A DNA stretch of 64,000 nt. Source: Paenibacillus silvestris (GTDB lineage: Bacteria > Bacillota > Bacilli > Paenibacillales > NBRC-103111). Below the pieces are notes generated by a model. That model saw only the letters and a program-made list of their open reading frames with translations, searched no databases and was not told where the DNA came from. The stretch lies in NCBI RefSeq assembly GCF_009882985.1, contig NZ_WTUZ01000022.1, forward strand, positions 62,001-126,000, written 5' to 3'. A program made the translations under genes and the position numbers. This document shows positions 52,560 through 61,329 of this stretch, in pieces (within the stretch, counting starts at the first letter, position 1; each line of letters starts with the position of its first letter).

Positions 52560-53285
52560 ATGTCGAAATCTATTCAGGAATATCCGATGATTTACTTAGA
52601 TGCGGGAGACACGCTGCTAACGATTCCCGCAGCCCAAACGATTTTGAAGCAGTACCTTGAGTTGCGTTCCGTGGAGCGAGATGAGGCTCATATTAGTGAA
52701 CTGTTTACAGAGGCTTTTCGTCTATTTTATTATGTGAATAAACAAGATAACTTCATTGTGTGTTCGCCAGAGTCAGATCGTGAATTCTGGGTCAACCTAT
52801 ATAAATATGTGCTGCATAAACTGGGTATTCATGAGGAATGGTCAGAGGAAGAGATTTTCAAGTGCTGCCACGAGCTTTATGACATCTATACCGCACCTGA
52901 GTACTATGAATTGTTTGATGATGTTAAGCCTTTTCTCGAACGACTTCAGGCTGGGGGCTTTAGAATCGGGATTATTAGCAATTTTGCACCAACGCTGAAA
53001 GCAATTTTAGAAGATAAAGGGATTCTTCATTATTTTGACCCTGTGCTCGTGTCGACAGAGGTCGGTCTTGAGAAGCCGGATCCGGCAATTTTTCAACTCG
53101 CCTTAGAACGTGCAGGTGTAGCAGCGAAAGATGTGCTCTATATCGGCGATCACGAAACGAATGACGTTTGGGCGCCGAGTCAAGTCGGCATCGATTCGGT
53201 TCGCATTATCCGTTATGACTACCATACCGGGGAGGGTATTCGATCCCTGCTTGAGCTATTTGATGAACAGCAAGCTATTGTGTAA
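52560..53285 (+). CDS. HAD-family hydrolase with an altered first motif
   Basis: The 241-aa protein has a Rossmann-type HAD core: motif I IYLDAGDTLL (nucleophile Asp14), Ser in RIGIISNF, Lys in VGLEKPDPAIF and acidic motif IV in YIGDHETNDVWAP. The acid/base Asp expected two residues after the nucleophile is Gly16 (DAGDT), as in some HDHD3-like members, so phosphatase activity is uncertain. The start follows AAGGAG. It lies 17 bp before the first PBP gene and may be cotranscribed. Confidence 0.88.
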   Translation: MSKSIQEYPMIYLDAGDTLLTIPAAQTILKQYLELRSVERDEAHISELFTEAFRLFYYVNKQDNFIVCSPESDREFWVNLYKYVLHKLGIHEEWSEEEIFKCCHELYDIYTAPEYYELFDDVKPFLERLQAGGFRIGIISNFAPTLKAILEDKGILHYFDPVLVSTEVGLEKPDPAIFQLALERAGVAAKDVLYIGDHETNDVWAPSQVGIDSVRIIRYDYHTGEGIRSLLELFDEQQAIV

Positions 53286-53302
53286 GAAAGGATCTGAGTG
53301 TG

Positions 53303-55381
53303 ATGAAACCATCCATAATGGATGATCCAAAGAAGAAGGAGATTACCAAGAAGCGGCATTTTTCGTTTCGGATCAATATCTTTTTCTTTATAACGTTCTT
53401 ATTATTTTCCGTACTTATCGTGCGATTGGCCATTCTACAATTCGTTCAAGCCAAAGATTTGAAGGCAGCAGAGAATACGAATACGAATCAGACGAATAAA
53501 ATTGCTCCGATCCGCGGCAACATTTATGATTCTACGAAATCACCTCTTGCCTATACCATCCCAGTGCAGTCCTTATTTTTCCGGATTGAGCCGTCCCAGC
53601 AGGATAAAGATGAAGTCATTCGCATGGCGAATAAGCTGAAAACAGACGTTTTTGATAAATACGGCAAACCGGATGCCAAGAAGCTGGAGCCCGCGGAAAT
53701 CGTGCTCGCCATGGACTTAGGCTATGATATCAATAAAAACAAAGTAAAAGACCCGAGTTATTACTGGGTTCCGCGTAAAATCAAAACGGATTTGTCCAAT
53801 AAAGAAATCGCTTATTTATTAGAGCACAGGGATGAGTTCAAGTGGCTTGAAGTGACAGAAGAGAGCATCCGTACTTACGAATTGGACGATATGGACACAG
53901 ACGGAGTACCGTCAACGATTGCTCCGCAATTAATTGGCTACCTCAAAAGCTATTCGACAGAAAAAGCCAAGGAGATGTACCAAGATAACGAAAACAGCAA
54001 GGAATATCTCGATACCGAAAATGTCGGTTTCGATGGCATCGAGCGGATGTATCAGGACGAGCTTCGCGGGAAGAATGGGTACAAAATATACCCTGTAAAT
54101 GCTGCCATGAAAATTATTGGCCGCGCAACAGTAACGAAGCCGACAAAAGGTAACAACTTGTATCTGTCGATCAATAAAGATATTCAGAAAACGGCTGAAA
54201 AGGCGATTGCCGATCAGATTGCTTTTTTACATACCCCATATGCGCGGAATGATGCTTTTATTAAATATGGGGCGAATGCGCAGGCTGGTTATGCGGTTGC
54301 TATGGAAGTAGACACGGGGCGCGTCGTGACGATGGCGAATTACCCTGACTACAATTCCAATGAATGGACAGGCGGTATCTCGCAGGCAACATTAGATGAT
54401 GTTGGCTCCTATATTGCGAATGGTTCGATTACAACTGCGTATCCGAAATACACGGATAAGGAGCGGCCGAAACATCCGTCTTCGATCGTGTTCATGGGTT
54501 CAACAATCAAACCGTTGTCCGTTCTGATTGGTTTAACTGAGAAATTGATTACACCTTCCAATCAATACTATTACGATTCGGGTACCTTTACTTTTGGTAA
54601 AGCGAATTCTACAAGTTCGATTTCCAATTCAGGGAGAACCGCTTATGGAAACTTGGATGCCTCCAGCTCCATCGAACACTCGTCTAATACGTACATGTCG
54701 GCCAAAGTCGGGATTCCGTTCTATTCAAAATATGGCGGCGAAAATCCCGCAGTAACTGATAAGTGGGCAGAATATTTGGCCAAGTTCGGCTTAGGCGTCA
54801 AAACGGGCAGCGGCTTGCCTGGTGAAATTGCAGGTTCGAATGACTTTGCTAAGAATGCCAAAAAAGACAGTTATCAGTCTGCCATGGTGTATGCTTCATG
54901 GGGGCAGAATGAGAAAACAACGACGCTGCAACTCGCGCAGTTCGCTGCCACACTGGGCAGCCGCGGCAAAAGGATGAAGCCGTTGTACGTAGACGAGATT
55001 CGAAGCTTTGAAGGTGAACTCGTTAAAAAAGTGGAGCCTGAAGTGCTGGAGGATTCGAGCGCTTTATTCGCCAAAAATGACTGGAACACTATCATCCATG
55101 GGATGAAGAGTGGTGCGGAAGGCATTGAGGAGCTGCCTTATAACGTAGCTCGGAAGACCGGGACTTCGACGCAAGCCGTGGCAGGCGGAACGATCGACAA
55201 CGCCGTGTTCATCGCCTTCGCGCCGGTCGAGAATCCGAAGCTAGCTGTTGCGGTCGTCGTGCCGGAAGGCGGCTACGGGCGCTATGGCGCATCCCCGATT
55301 GCGGCGAAAATCTTTCAGGCTTACGATGCAGCCAACGAAGGCATATTGACCAAACTTGGCGGCGGGAAAAGGCCTTGGTAG
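53303..55381 (+). CDS. Class B penicillin-binding protein (transpeptidase), copy 1
   Basis: The 692-aa protein makes peptidoglycan cross-links. It has a cytoplasmic basic N-terminus, one membrane helix (about 20-42, INIFFFITFLLFSVLIVRL), a PBP dimerisation/pedestal domain (starting IAPIRGNIYDSTKSPLAYTI) and a transpeptidase domain. The active-site serine is in MGSTIKPLSV (SxxK), SxN is in EHSSNTYMS and KTG is in ARKTGTST. It resembles the PBP2a/PbpH elongation or PBP3-like group. GTG 53300 directly before the ATG could be the true start. Confidence 0.94.
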   Translation: MKPSIMDDPKKKEITKKRHFSFRINIFFFITFLLFSVLIVRLAILQFVQAKDLKAAENTNTNQTNKIAPIRGNIYDSTKSPLAYTIPVQSLFFRIEPSQQDKDEVIRMANKLKTDVFDKYGKPDAKKLEPAEIVLAMDLGYDINKNKVKDPSYYWVPRKIKTDLSNKEIAYLLEHRDEFKWLEVTEESIRTYELDDMDTDGVPSTIAPQLIGYLKSYSTEKAKEMYQDNENSKEYLDTENVGFDGIERMYQDELRGKNGYKIYPVNAAMKIIGRATVTKPTKGNNLYLSINKDIQKTAEKAIADQIAFLHTPYARNDAFIKYGANAQAGYAVAMEVDTGRVVTMANYPDYNSNEWTGGISQATLDDVGSYIANGSITTAYPKYTDKERPKHPSSIVFMGSTIKPLSVLIGLTEKLITPSNQYYYDSGTFTFGKANSTSSISNSGRTAYGNLDASSSIEHSSNTYMSAKVGIPFYSKYGGENPAVTDKWAEYLAKFGLGVKTGSGLPGEIAGSNDFAKNAKKDSYQSAMVYASWGQNEKTTTLQLAQFAATLGSRGKRMKPLYVDEIRSFEGELVKKVEPEVLEDSSALFAKNDWNTIIHGMKSGAEGIEELPYNVARKTGTSTQAVAGGTIDNAVFIAFAPVENPKLAVAVVVPEGGYGRYGASPIAAKIFQAYDAANEGILTKLGGGKRPW

Positions 55382-55399
55382 AAGCAGTAAAAAGTAAAG

Positions 55400-55441
55400 A
55401 ACCTTCAAATCCACGTCTTAAGTGGGCTTGAAGGTTTTTTT
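55400..55441 (+). terminator. Terminator between the two PBP genes
   Basis: AACCTTCAAATCCAC with GTGGGCTTGAAGGTT and a T7 tail, showing that the two paralogues are separately terminated. Confidence 0.9.
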
Positions 55442-55553
55442 ATGAGCTTGTCTTGAGAAGTAATCCAAGCTTTCCAAAATTTAGTGAACTAAGTTGAGGG
55501 TCACTCCGTCTGTTTCAGGATACATCCTGACACAGAAGGGGGCCTCTACCGTG

Positions 55554-57620
55554 ATGAAATCGCCGATTGCGGATGATCCGAAGAAAAAGGAACTAGCTCT
55601 TAAGAGGCATTTTTCACTGCGAATCAATCTTTTTTTCTTTGTAACCTTTGTCTTATTTTCCATACTCATCGTGCGGTTGGCTATGCTGCAGTTTGTCCAA
55701 ACGAAAATACATAAAGCCGCAGAGAATAGAAATGGCACACAAACGATCCAAATTGCTCCCATCCGAGGCAACATCTATGACTCCTCAAAATCTCCGCTTG
55801 CCTACACCATTCCCATGCAGTCCTTATTTTTTCGAATTGATCCAAGCAGCCAAAAGCTAGATGATTTAATTGCTATGGCGGATCGGCTTAAAGCTGATGT
55901 TTTCGACAAGTATGCCAAACCAAACTCGAAAAGTCCGACTCCGGAAGAAATCATTCTAGCCATGGACATTGGCTACAACTACCAGAAGGCTGAAATTAAA
56001 AAACCAAGCTACTACTGGGTTCCGCGAAGAATAAAGGCAGACTTATCCAACGATGAGATCGCCTATATTTTAGAGCATAGGGATGAATTCAAATGGTTAG
56101 ACGTAACGGAGGAAAGCATCCGCACCTACGAAATGGATGATGATGGCAAGACGACAATTGCTACGCATTTAGTGGGATATACGAACTCTTTTACTTCACC
56201 GACAGCCAAAGAAATCTACAAAGACAGCCCTATGGTTCAGGAATATTTGAGCTCGGAAAATGTGGGATTCGATGGCATCGAACGCATGTATCAGGATGAG
56301 CTGCGCGGCAGAAACGGCAGTAAGACATACCCTGTTGACGCCGTTAACAAAATCATTGGGAGAGCCGAGGTCACGGCTCCAGTTAAAGGAAATAATTTAT
56401 ATTTAACCCTACATAAAGATATCCAGAAAGCGACAGAACGAATGCTGGAGGAGCACATTAGCTACTTGCGCAGTCCATCGCACGCCAATGATTTGTATTT
56501 GAGTCTTGGGATGCAAGCAGCATCCGGGTTTGCCGTTGCTATGGAAGTGGATACGGGACGGGTAGTTACGATGGCGAACTATCCGGACTACGATGCTAAT
56601 GCGTGGACCGGTGGTATGTCGGCAAGCGTTTATAAGGAAATCGAGACCTTCATTCCCAATGGCAGCATCCGAACGGCTAAAGCTAAGTATCCAGATGAAA
56701 AAGAAAATGCGAAACATCCATCATCCATTGTGTTCATGGGGTCCACGATTAAGCCTATGTCCGTGTTGATAGGGCTTAAAGAGAACTTTTTCAGCGGTAG
56801 TGGCACTATTTATTATGATACGGGGTCGTTTAGCTTTGGTAGAGGAGGCAATAGTACCATCACCAATTCGGGGAAAGCAGCTTACGGGGCGATGGATGCT
56901 GCAGGGGCGATTGAACATTCCTCTAATACGTTCATGTCTGAAAAGGTCGGTATTCCTTTCTGGGCTAAATTCGGCAGAGAGGATCCTGCAGTGACTGCCA
57001 AATGGGCCGAATACATGGCGAAATTCGGCATGGGGATCAAAACAGGGAGCGGGCTGCCTGGTGAGCTTGCAGGATCTAACGATTTTATCAAAAATGCTGA
57101 AAAAGATAGTTATCAATCCGCAATGGTCTACGCATCTTGGGGACAAAATGAGAAAACGACAACTTTGCAGCTTGCTCAGTACACAGCTACTTTGGCTAGT
57201 CGCGGGAAGCGGATGAAGCCGTTGTTCGTAGATGAAATTCGCGACTATCAGGGCCAATTGGTTAGGAAAGTTGAGCCTGAGGTACTGGAGGATTCTTCGA
57301 CTGTGTTTGCCAAAGCGGATTGGGATACCATTATCCATGGGATGAAAAGCGGGGCGGAAGGGATCGACGAGTTACCGTTTAATGTGGCGCGCAAGACAGG
57401 AACTTCCACCCAAAGCGTGTCGGGAGGTTCGGTTGAAAATGCGGTATTCATCGCCTTCGCACCCGTTGAGAACCCGAAGCTCGCTGTCGCGGTTGTCGTG
57501 CCGGAAGGCGGCTTTGGGCGCTATGGGGCAGCCCCGATTGCGGCTAAGATCTTTCAAGCTTATGACGCTGCCAACGAAGGCGTTCTGACGAAGCTTGGCG
57601 GTGGGAAGCGGCCTTGGTAG
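55554..57620 (+). CDS. Class B penicillin-binding protein (transpeptidase), copy 2
   Basis: The 688-aa tandem paralogue of the preceding gene has the same membrane anchor, pedestal and transpeptidase domains. SxxK is in MGSTIKPMSV, SxN in EHSSNTFMS and KTG in ARKTGTST. The two proteins are alike along their full length and end with the same LTKLGGGKRPW. They differ most in the loop after TNYPDY-like sequence (the region around residues 350-420). The start (ATG 55554, possibly GTG 55551) follows GAAGGGGG. It has its own upstream region of about 110 bp, so the copies may be expressed under different conditions. Confidence 0.94.
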   Translation: MKSPIADDPKKKELALKRHFSLRINLFFFVTFVLFSILIVRLAMLQFVQTKIHKAAENRNGTQTIQIAPIRGNIYDSSKSPLAYTIPMQSLFFRIDPSSQKLDDLIAMADRLKADVFDKYAKPNSKSPTPEEIILAMDIGYNYQKAEIKKPSYYWVPRRIKADLSNDEIAYILEHRDEFKWLDVTEESIRTYEMDDDGKTTIATHLVGYTNSFTSPTAKEIYKDSPMVQEYLSSENVGFDGIERMYQDELRGRNGSKTYPVDAVNKIIGRAEVTAPVKGNNLYLTLHKDIQKATERMLEEHISYLRSPSHANDLYLSLGMQAASGFAVAMEVDTGRVVTMANYPDYDANAWTGGMSASVYKEIETFIPNGSIRTAKAKYPDEKENAKHPSSIVFMGSTIKPMSVLIGLKENFFSGSGTIYYDTGSFSFGRGGNSTITNSGKAAYGAMDAAGAIEHSSNTFMSEKVGIPFWAKFGREDPAVTAKWAEYMAKFGMGIKTGSGLPGELAGSNDFIKNAEKDSYQSAMVYASWGQNEKTTTLQLAQYTATLASRGKRMKPLFVDEIRDYQGQLVRKVEPEVLEDSSTVFAKADWDTIIHGMKSGAEGIDELPFNVARKTGTSTQSVSGGSVENAVFIAFAPVENPKLAVAVVVPEGGFGRYGAAPIAAKIFQAYDAANEGVLTKLGGGKRPW

Positions 57621-58030
57621 GTGGGCAGTTGGTTGGGGAGGACGGGGATGGGAAGGGCCGGGAGAGGCTAGAGGGGGTGAAGTGCTGGGAGCCCGCCAAG
57701 CATGCGTGTATCAACACTCCCTCATCTCAAGATCCTTCGCCTGTCTTCCATGCTCATGCTCTCCCCTAGATCCTTCGCCGCTTCCATGCTCCCTCCCCTA
57801 GATCCTTCTCCACTCCCCCATACAAGGGGACTGTGGTCCGTTATTTTGAGCGAAAAAGGCTGTTTTCGCGATTAGGGGGAACCACAGGGTCTTATCTATT
57901 GGAAAACACGACTTTTTCTGGGGATTACACCCAAATAACGGACCGCAGTTCCCACTAGATCTCCATATTGAGGAAATCTGGAGAAATAGCGGAACATAGT
58001 TCCCGCCAAGTGCGCGAACAAACAGAAAAG
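57621..58030. other. Gene-free region with G-runs, pyrimidine repeats and inverted repeats
   Basis: No gene is supported here. From left to right it holds a purine-rich stretch with five runs of three or more G (57635-57662), a pyrimidine-rich stretch with imperfect tandem repeats built on AGATCCTTC (57725-57815), and a pair of 21-bp inverted repeats (57826-57847 and 57933-57953) with a third decayed copy of the arm (57984-58006). A 68-codon open frame from 57595 runs through the repeats and is not credible. Confidence 0.65.
57826..57953. repeat. 128-bp intergenic element bounded by inverted repeats
   Basis: The left arm GGACTGTGGTCCGTTATTT (within 57826-57847) and the right arm AAATAACGGACCGCAGTTCC (within 57933-57953) are near-perfect inverted copies around about 85 bp. 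The interior has GCGAAAAAGGCTGTTTTCGC, itself a hairpin. It has no coding potential. It looks like a dispersed, MITE-like or REP-like intergenic element. Confidence 0.65.
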
Positions 58031-58056
58031 AGAGGCTGCCTCAGACAGCAGCCTCC
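58031..58056 (-). terminator. Terminator of the GH127 gene
   Basis: Minus-strand stem GAGGCTGC / GCAGCCTC followed by TCTTTTCTGTTTG. Confidence 0.85.
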
Positions 58057-58068
58057 CTTACCAAAACG

Positions 58069-60051
58069 TTACTGGCGTACCCGAATCCACACCGCCATCT
58101 CACCAACCCCACGATTTCCCCATTGGAAATAGGGAACTGCCTGCAAAGCGACCGGCTCAGCCGTTGGCGCCCAACGACGGTACGGCTCAGCCGAAGCCCA
58201 TGCCTCAGCCGTGGCATCTCGAAAGCCCTCGGCTTCAATCCTCACAGTGCCGCCAAGCACATCAGCGTCAGCTTCAACCTTCAGCTTCGTGCTGCTCTGA
58301 AGACTAAGACTAGCCAGCGGAGTCCCATTATCGACCTGCTCAACGCAGTAAACAAGCGGTCCTCTTTGAATCGCGGCTTTCCCGGCATTGCTGCGGATGA
58401 GCGGACTAGCTTGAATAAGATGTGCCTCCATCGGAAGCAGCCAAGTGACGGTGTCACCGTCTGTCCAAATTCGCTCGATAATCGCGTAGCCATTTTCAAT
58501 CGTGTATGCATCCTCTTTCTCGCCATTGATAAGCAATTGAGGTTGGCCGTCGCACCAGTAGGGCACGCGCAACGCAAGTGTGAACGAACGCGGTTGTGCC
58601 AAGCTTAGCTCAAGCGATGCCTCCCCTTTCCAAGGCAAAGAACATACCTGTTTCAGCCCAACTTGTACAGCATCATCCAATGTAATCGTGCTTTCGCTGC
58701 CGATGAACAAATGGCAATTGATACGTCCTGCCTCTGTCGTATAAATATACTCCCCAAGCGAGGAGAGAATCCGTGCCAAGTTAGGAGGACAGCAAGCGCA
58801 CCCAAACCATTTCTGGCGTTCAGCTTTGACGTGATACTTGCCGGGATTGCTCGCAGAAGCTTGAGGCCAAACCTCGAGCGGATTCACATAAAAGAATCGT
58901 TTACCATCTTGACTCATACTGCCGATGATAATGTTATATAGCGCTCGCTCGATCACGTCGGCGTACTCGCTCCGTGTTTCAATACGCAGCATGCGCTGTG
59001 CAAAAAACACTAAGCCGATGGAAGCGCAAGTCTCGGCATACACCGTATCATTCGGCAAATCATAGTCGAACGAGAAAGCCTCCCCATGGTGCGTCGACCC
59101 GATACCGCCAGTTATGTACATTTGCTTCTGCGTCATGTTCGCCCAAAGCTTCTTGCATGCAGTAAGAAGCTTCTCATCCCCAGTCAGTCTAGCCAAATCA
59201 GCCATTGCCGTGTACATATATACAGCTCTAACCGAATGCCCGATTGCTGTATCTTGCTCACGAACAGGCAGGTGACTCTGATTATAAATACTGCTCAGAC
59301 TCGGTGATGGCGTTTGACCAGCGCGATAGATCGAAGTTTTTCCCCGACGCTCCCACTCCTCCTCGAAGAAATCAGGTCGCTGTCCTCGCTCATCGATGAA
59401 ATAGCAGGCCAGCTGCAGATATTTCTCCTGCTTCGTTACCTTATACAACTTGACCAGGGCGAGTTCAATTTCTTGATGCCCGTCATAACCTCTAAGCTTT
59501 CCTTCCTGGGGTCCGAATACATCCTGAATATGATCTGCAAAACGGCACATCGCATCCAGCAGCTTCCTTTTCCCCGTAGCCTCAAAGTACGCAACGGCAG
59601 CTTCAATCATATGTCCTGCACAGTACAATTCATGGCATTCATACAAGTTTGTCCAGCGCTTGCCGGGTTCCTTGATCGTATAGTAGGTATTCAAATAACC
59701 ATCACTTTGCTGTGCCTGGACGATGAGGTCGATTGTCTCATCAGCGGTCTGTTCCAACGTTGCATCTGGGTACTGCTGAAGAGAATAGGCGACGGCTTCG
59801 AGCCATTTGGCAAGATCGGAGTCTTGGAACACCCAGCCGTGGTATTCCCCTGTTTCCAAGCCTGCGGCAATTCGAAAATTATGGATCGCATGACTTGGTT
59901 CAGCGTCCGGAACGCGATCATTCAGTGCTTCCCATTGATACGGGATGACCGTATTTCGAACTAGGCTGACGTAGTGATTCCAGAAGTCATCGTTGATTTG
60001 GACTTGATTCAGAGATAATTTGTGTTTTTCCGGCAGCAATGTATTTGACAT
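58069..60051 (-). CDS. GH127 family glycoside hydrolase, probable beta-L-arabinofuranosidase
   Basis: The 660-aa cytoplasmic protein has the (alpha/alpha)6-barrel features of family GH127: WEALNDRVPDAEPSHAIHNF, HGWVFQDSDLAKWLEAVAYS, LYECHELYCAGHMIEAA, and the zinc/cysteine active site with AETCASIG and GCACCPPNLARIL, where one of the clustered cysteines is the nucleophile. It has no signal peptide, so it acts on imported arabino-oligosaccharides. It is divergent from an AraC-type regulator that probably controls it. No transporter is adjacent in the window. Confidence 0.92.
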   Translation of the reverse strand: MSNTLLPEKHKLSLNQVQINDDFWNHYVSLVRNTVIPYQWEALNDRVPDAEPSHAIHNFRIAAGLETGEYHGWVFQDSDLAKWLEAVAYSLQQYPDATLEQTADETIDLIVQAQQSDGYLNTYYTIKEPGKRWTNLYECHELYCAGHMIEAAVAYFEATGKRKLLDAMCRFADHIQDVFGPQEGKLRGYDGHQEIELALVKLYKVTKQEKYLQLACYFIDERGQRPDFFEEEWERRGKTSIYRAGQTPSPSLSSIYNQSHLPVREQDTAIGHSVRAVYMYTAMADLARLTGDEKLLTACKKLWANMTQKQMYITGGIGSTHHGEAFSFDYDLPNDTVYAETCASIGLVFFAQRMLRIETRSEYADVIERALYNIIIGSMSQDGKRFFYVNPLEVWPQASASNPGKYHVKAERQKWFGCACCPPNLARILSSLGEYIYTTEAGRINCHLFIGSESTITLDDAVQVGLKQVCSLPWKGEASLELSLAQPRSFTLALRVPYWCDGQPQLLINGEKEDAYTIENGYAIIERIWTDGDTVTWLLPMEAHLIQASPLIRSNAGKAAIQRGPLVYCVEQVDNGTPLASLSLQSSTKLKVEADADVLGGTVRIEAEGFRDATAEAWASAEPYRRWAPTAEPVALQAVPYFQWGNRGVGEMAVWIRVRQ

Positions 60052-60186
60052 GATGCAACCTCCCGAATTTGCGAAATAGGCTTTACTTTCTCCAATTATA
60101 TGAGGGATAATGACGAGGGAACAGGTAGGAATGCAACTAGTTATTTATAAAATTTCACACAAATTATCGAAGGAGACTGCCGCCTG

Positions 60187-61053
60187 ATGAAAGAGATATC
60201 GCTAGCTGCACCGCCACTGCCTTATTATTTGGAAAGCGGATTTAGAGCGTATACAGCAGGGGATACGCACCCAGATCGCGCAAGGTTAGGGATGTATGAT
60301 CTTCTTTTCATTACGAAAGGTACGCTTCATTTGGGGGAAGAGGAGCAGACGTGGAGCTTGACCAAGGGCCAGTATGCGCTGCTGCTTCCTGATAAATATC
60401 ATTATTCTGTACGGCCCTGCGACTCAGATTGTCATTTCTTTTGGCTGCATTTTCAAACCGTTACCCCGTACATCATCAGAGAGAGCAGGGCTCTTCCGCT
60501 CAGCCAGTTCGTTTTGCCTCAAAAAAATGAAATTACGCTGCATCAACAAGGGGAAGTAGCGGACCCCGAACGGCTTGCGCTGCTTTGGGGCCAACTGAAA
60601 GAGATGTCTGTTTCGGAGAGATCGTTATCGTTCTGGGAAGAGCAGCGTATGTTCACGGAGATCTTGCGTACGCTAGACATCGGAAATAAACCGGATGAAC
60701 AGTCCAAGGTTCATAGGCTGGCAGAGCGCATCGAAGCTTATATTAAGCAGCATTACTCGGATGATTTGACCAATGAGAGGTTAGTTGAGGAGTTTCATTT
60801 TCATCCGAATTACTTAAGCCGTTGTATGAAAAGCGTATATGGCTGCACGCCATTAGAATATCTGGTTGCCTATCGAATCGAACAGTCCAAGCTGCTGCTG
60901 CTGAAAACGCAGTGGTCTATTGAGCGCATCTCGGAGGAGGTGGGCTTCCATCATGCCGCTTACTTCTCAAACTGTTTTCGGGGCAAAATAGGACTTTCAC
61001 CGCTCGCCTACCGGAAGCAATACATAAGAAGCGGAACCCTTTTCCCTACCTAA
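60187..61053 (+). CDS. AraC-family transcriptional regulator
   Basis: The 288-aa protein has an N-terminal cupin sugar-sensing domain (LFITKGTLHLGEEEQTWSLT, GQYALLLPDKYHYS) and a C-terminal pair of helix-turn-helices (YSDDLTNERLVEEFHFHPNY and SIERISEEVGFHHAAYFSNC). The start follows GAAGGAG. It is divergent from the GH127 gene across 135 bp and is the obvious candidate for its control in response to a plant-derived sugar. Confidence 0.93.
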   Translation: MKEISLAAPPLPYYLESGFRAYTAGDTHPDRARLGMYDLLFITKGTLHLGEEEQTWSLTKGQYALLLPDKYHYSVRPCDSDCHFFWLHFQTVTPYIIRESRALPLSQFVLPQKNEITLHQQGEVADPERLALLWGQLKEMSVSERSLSFWEEQRMFTEILRTLDIGNKPDEQSKVHRLAERIEAYIKQHYSDDLTNERLVEEFHFHPNYLSRCMKSVYGCTPLEYLVAYRIEQSKLLLLKTQWSIERISEEVGFHHAAYFSNCFRGKIGLSPLAYRKQYIRSGTLFPT

Positions 61054-61147
61054 GCATATGTTGGTGTAAGGAGGAAAGCCCTCCTTTACGCCAAAAGTTG
61101 CGCTAGGTAAACTTTTGTGCGCAGAGAAAAGAAAGGTGGGGGACTGC

Positions 61148-61210
61148 ATGAAAACGACGCGATTAGCAGCTTCATTAAAAAGACTGATCATTACCTTCAT
61201 TTTCCTGTGA
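61148..61210 (+). CDS. Possible 20-aa basic hydrophobic peptide
   Basis: A very short frame (MKTTRLAASLKRLIITFIFL) preceded by AAAGGTGGGGG, in the 276-bp gap between the AraC gene and asnB. It could be a small membrane peptide or a leader peptide for asnB, or chance. An inverted repeat (TAAGGAGG / CCTCCTTTA) lies upstream at about 61067-61090. Confidence 0.3.
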   Translation: MKTTRLAASLKRLIITFIFL

Positions 61211-61329
61211 TAGACAGCTGAATGCGTACTTTCATCCTATTTCCAGTATGGCGGACGGATATGGTATACTAATGTATCGGTAGTCGCGAGAGATAGTTTG
61301 ATGAATGGTACGGAGGAGTGAGTTTCACC

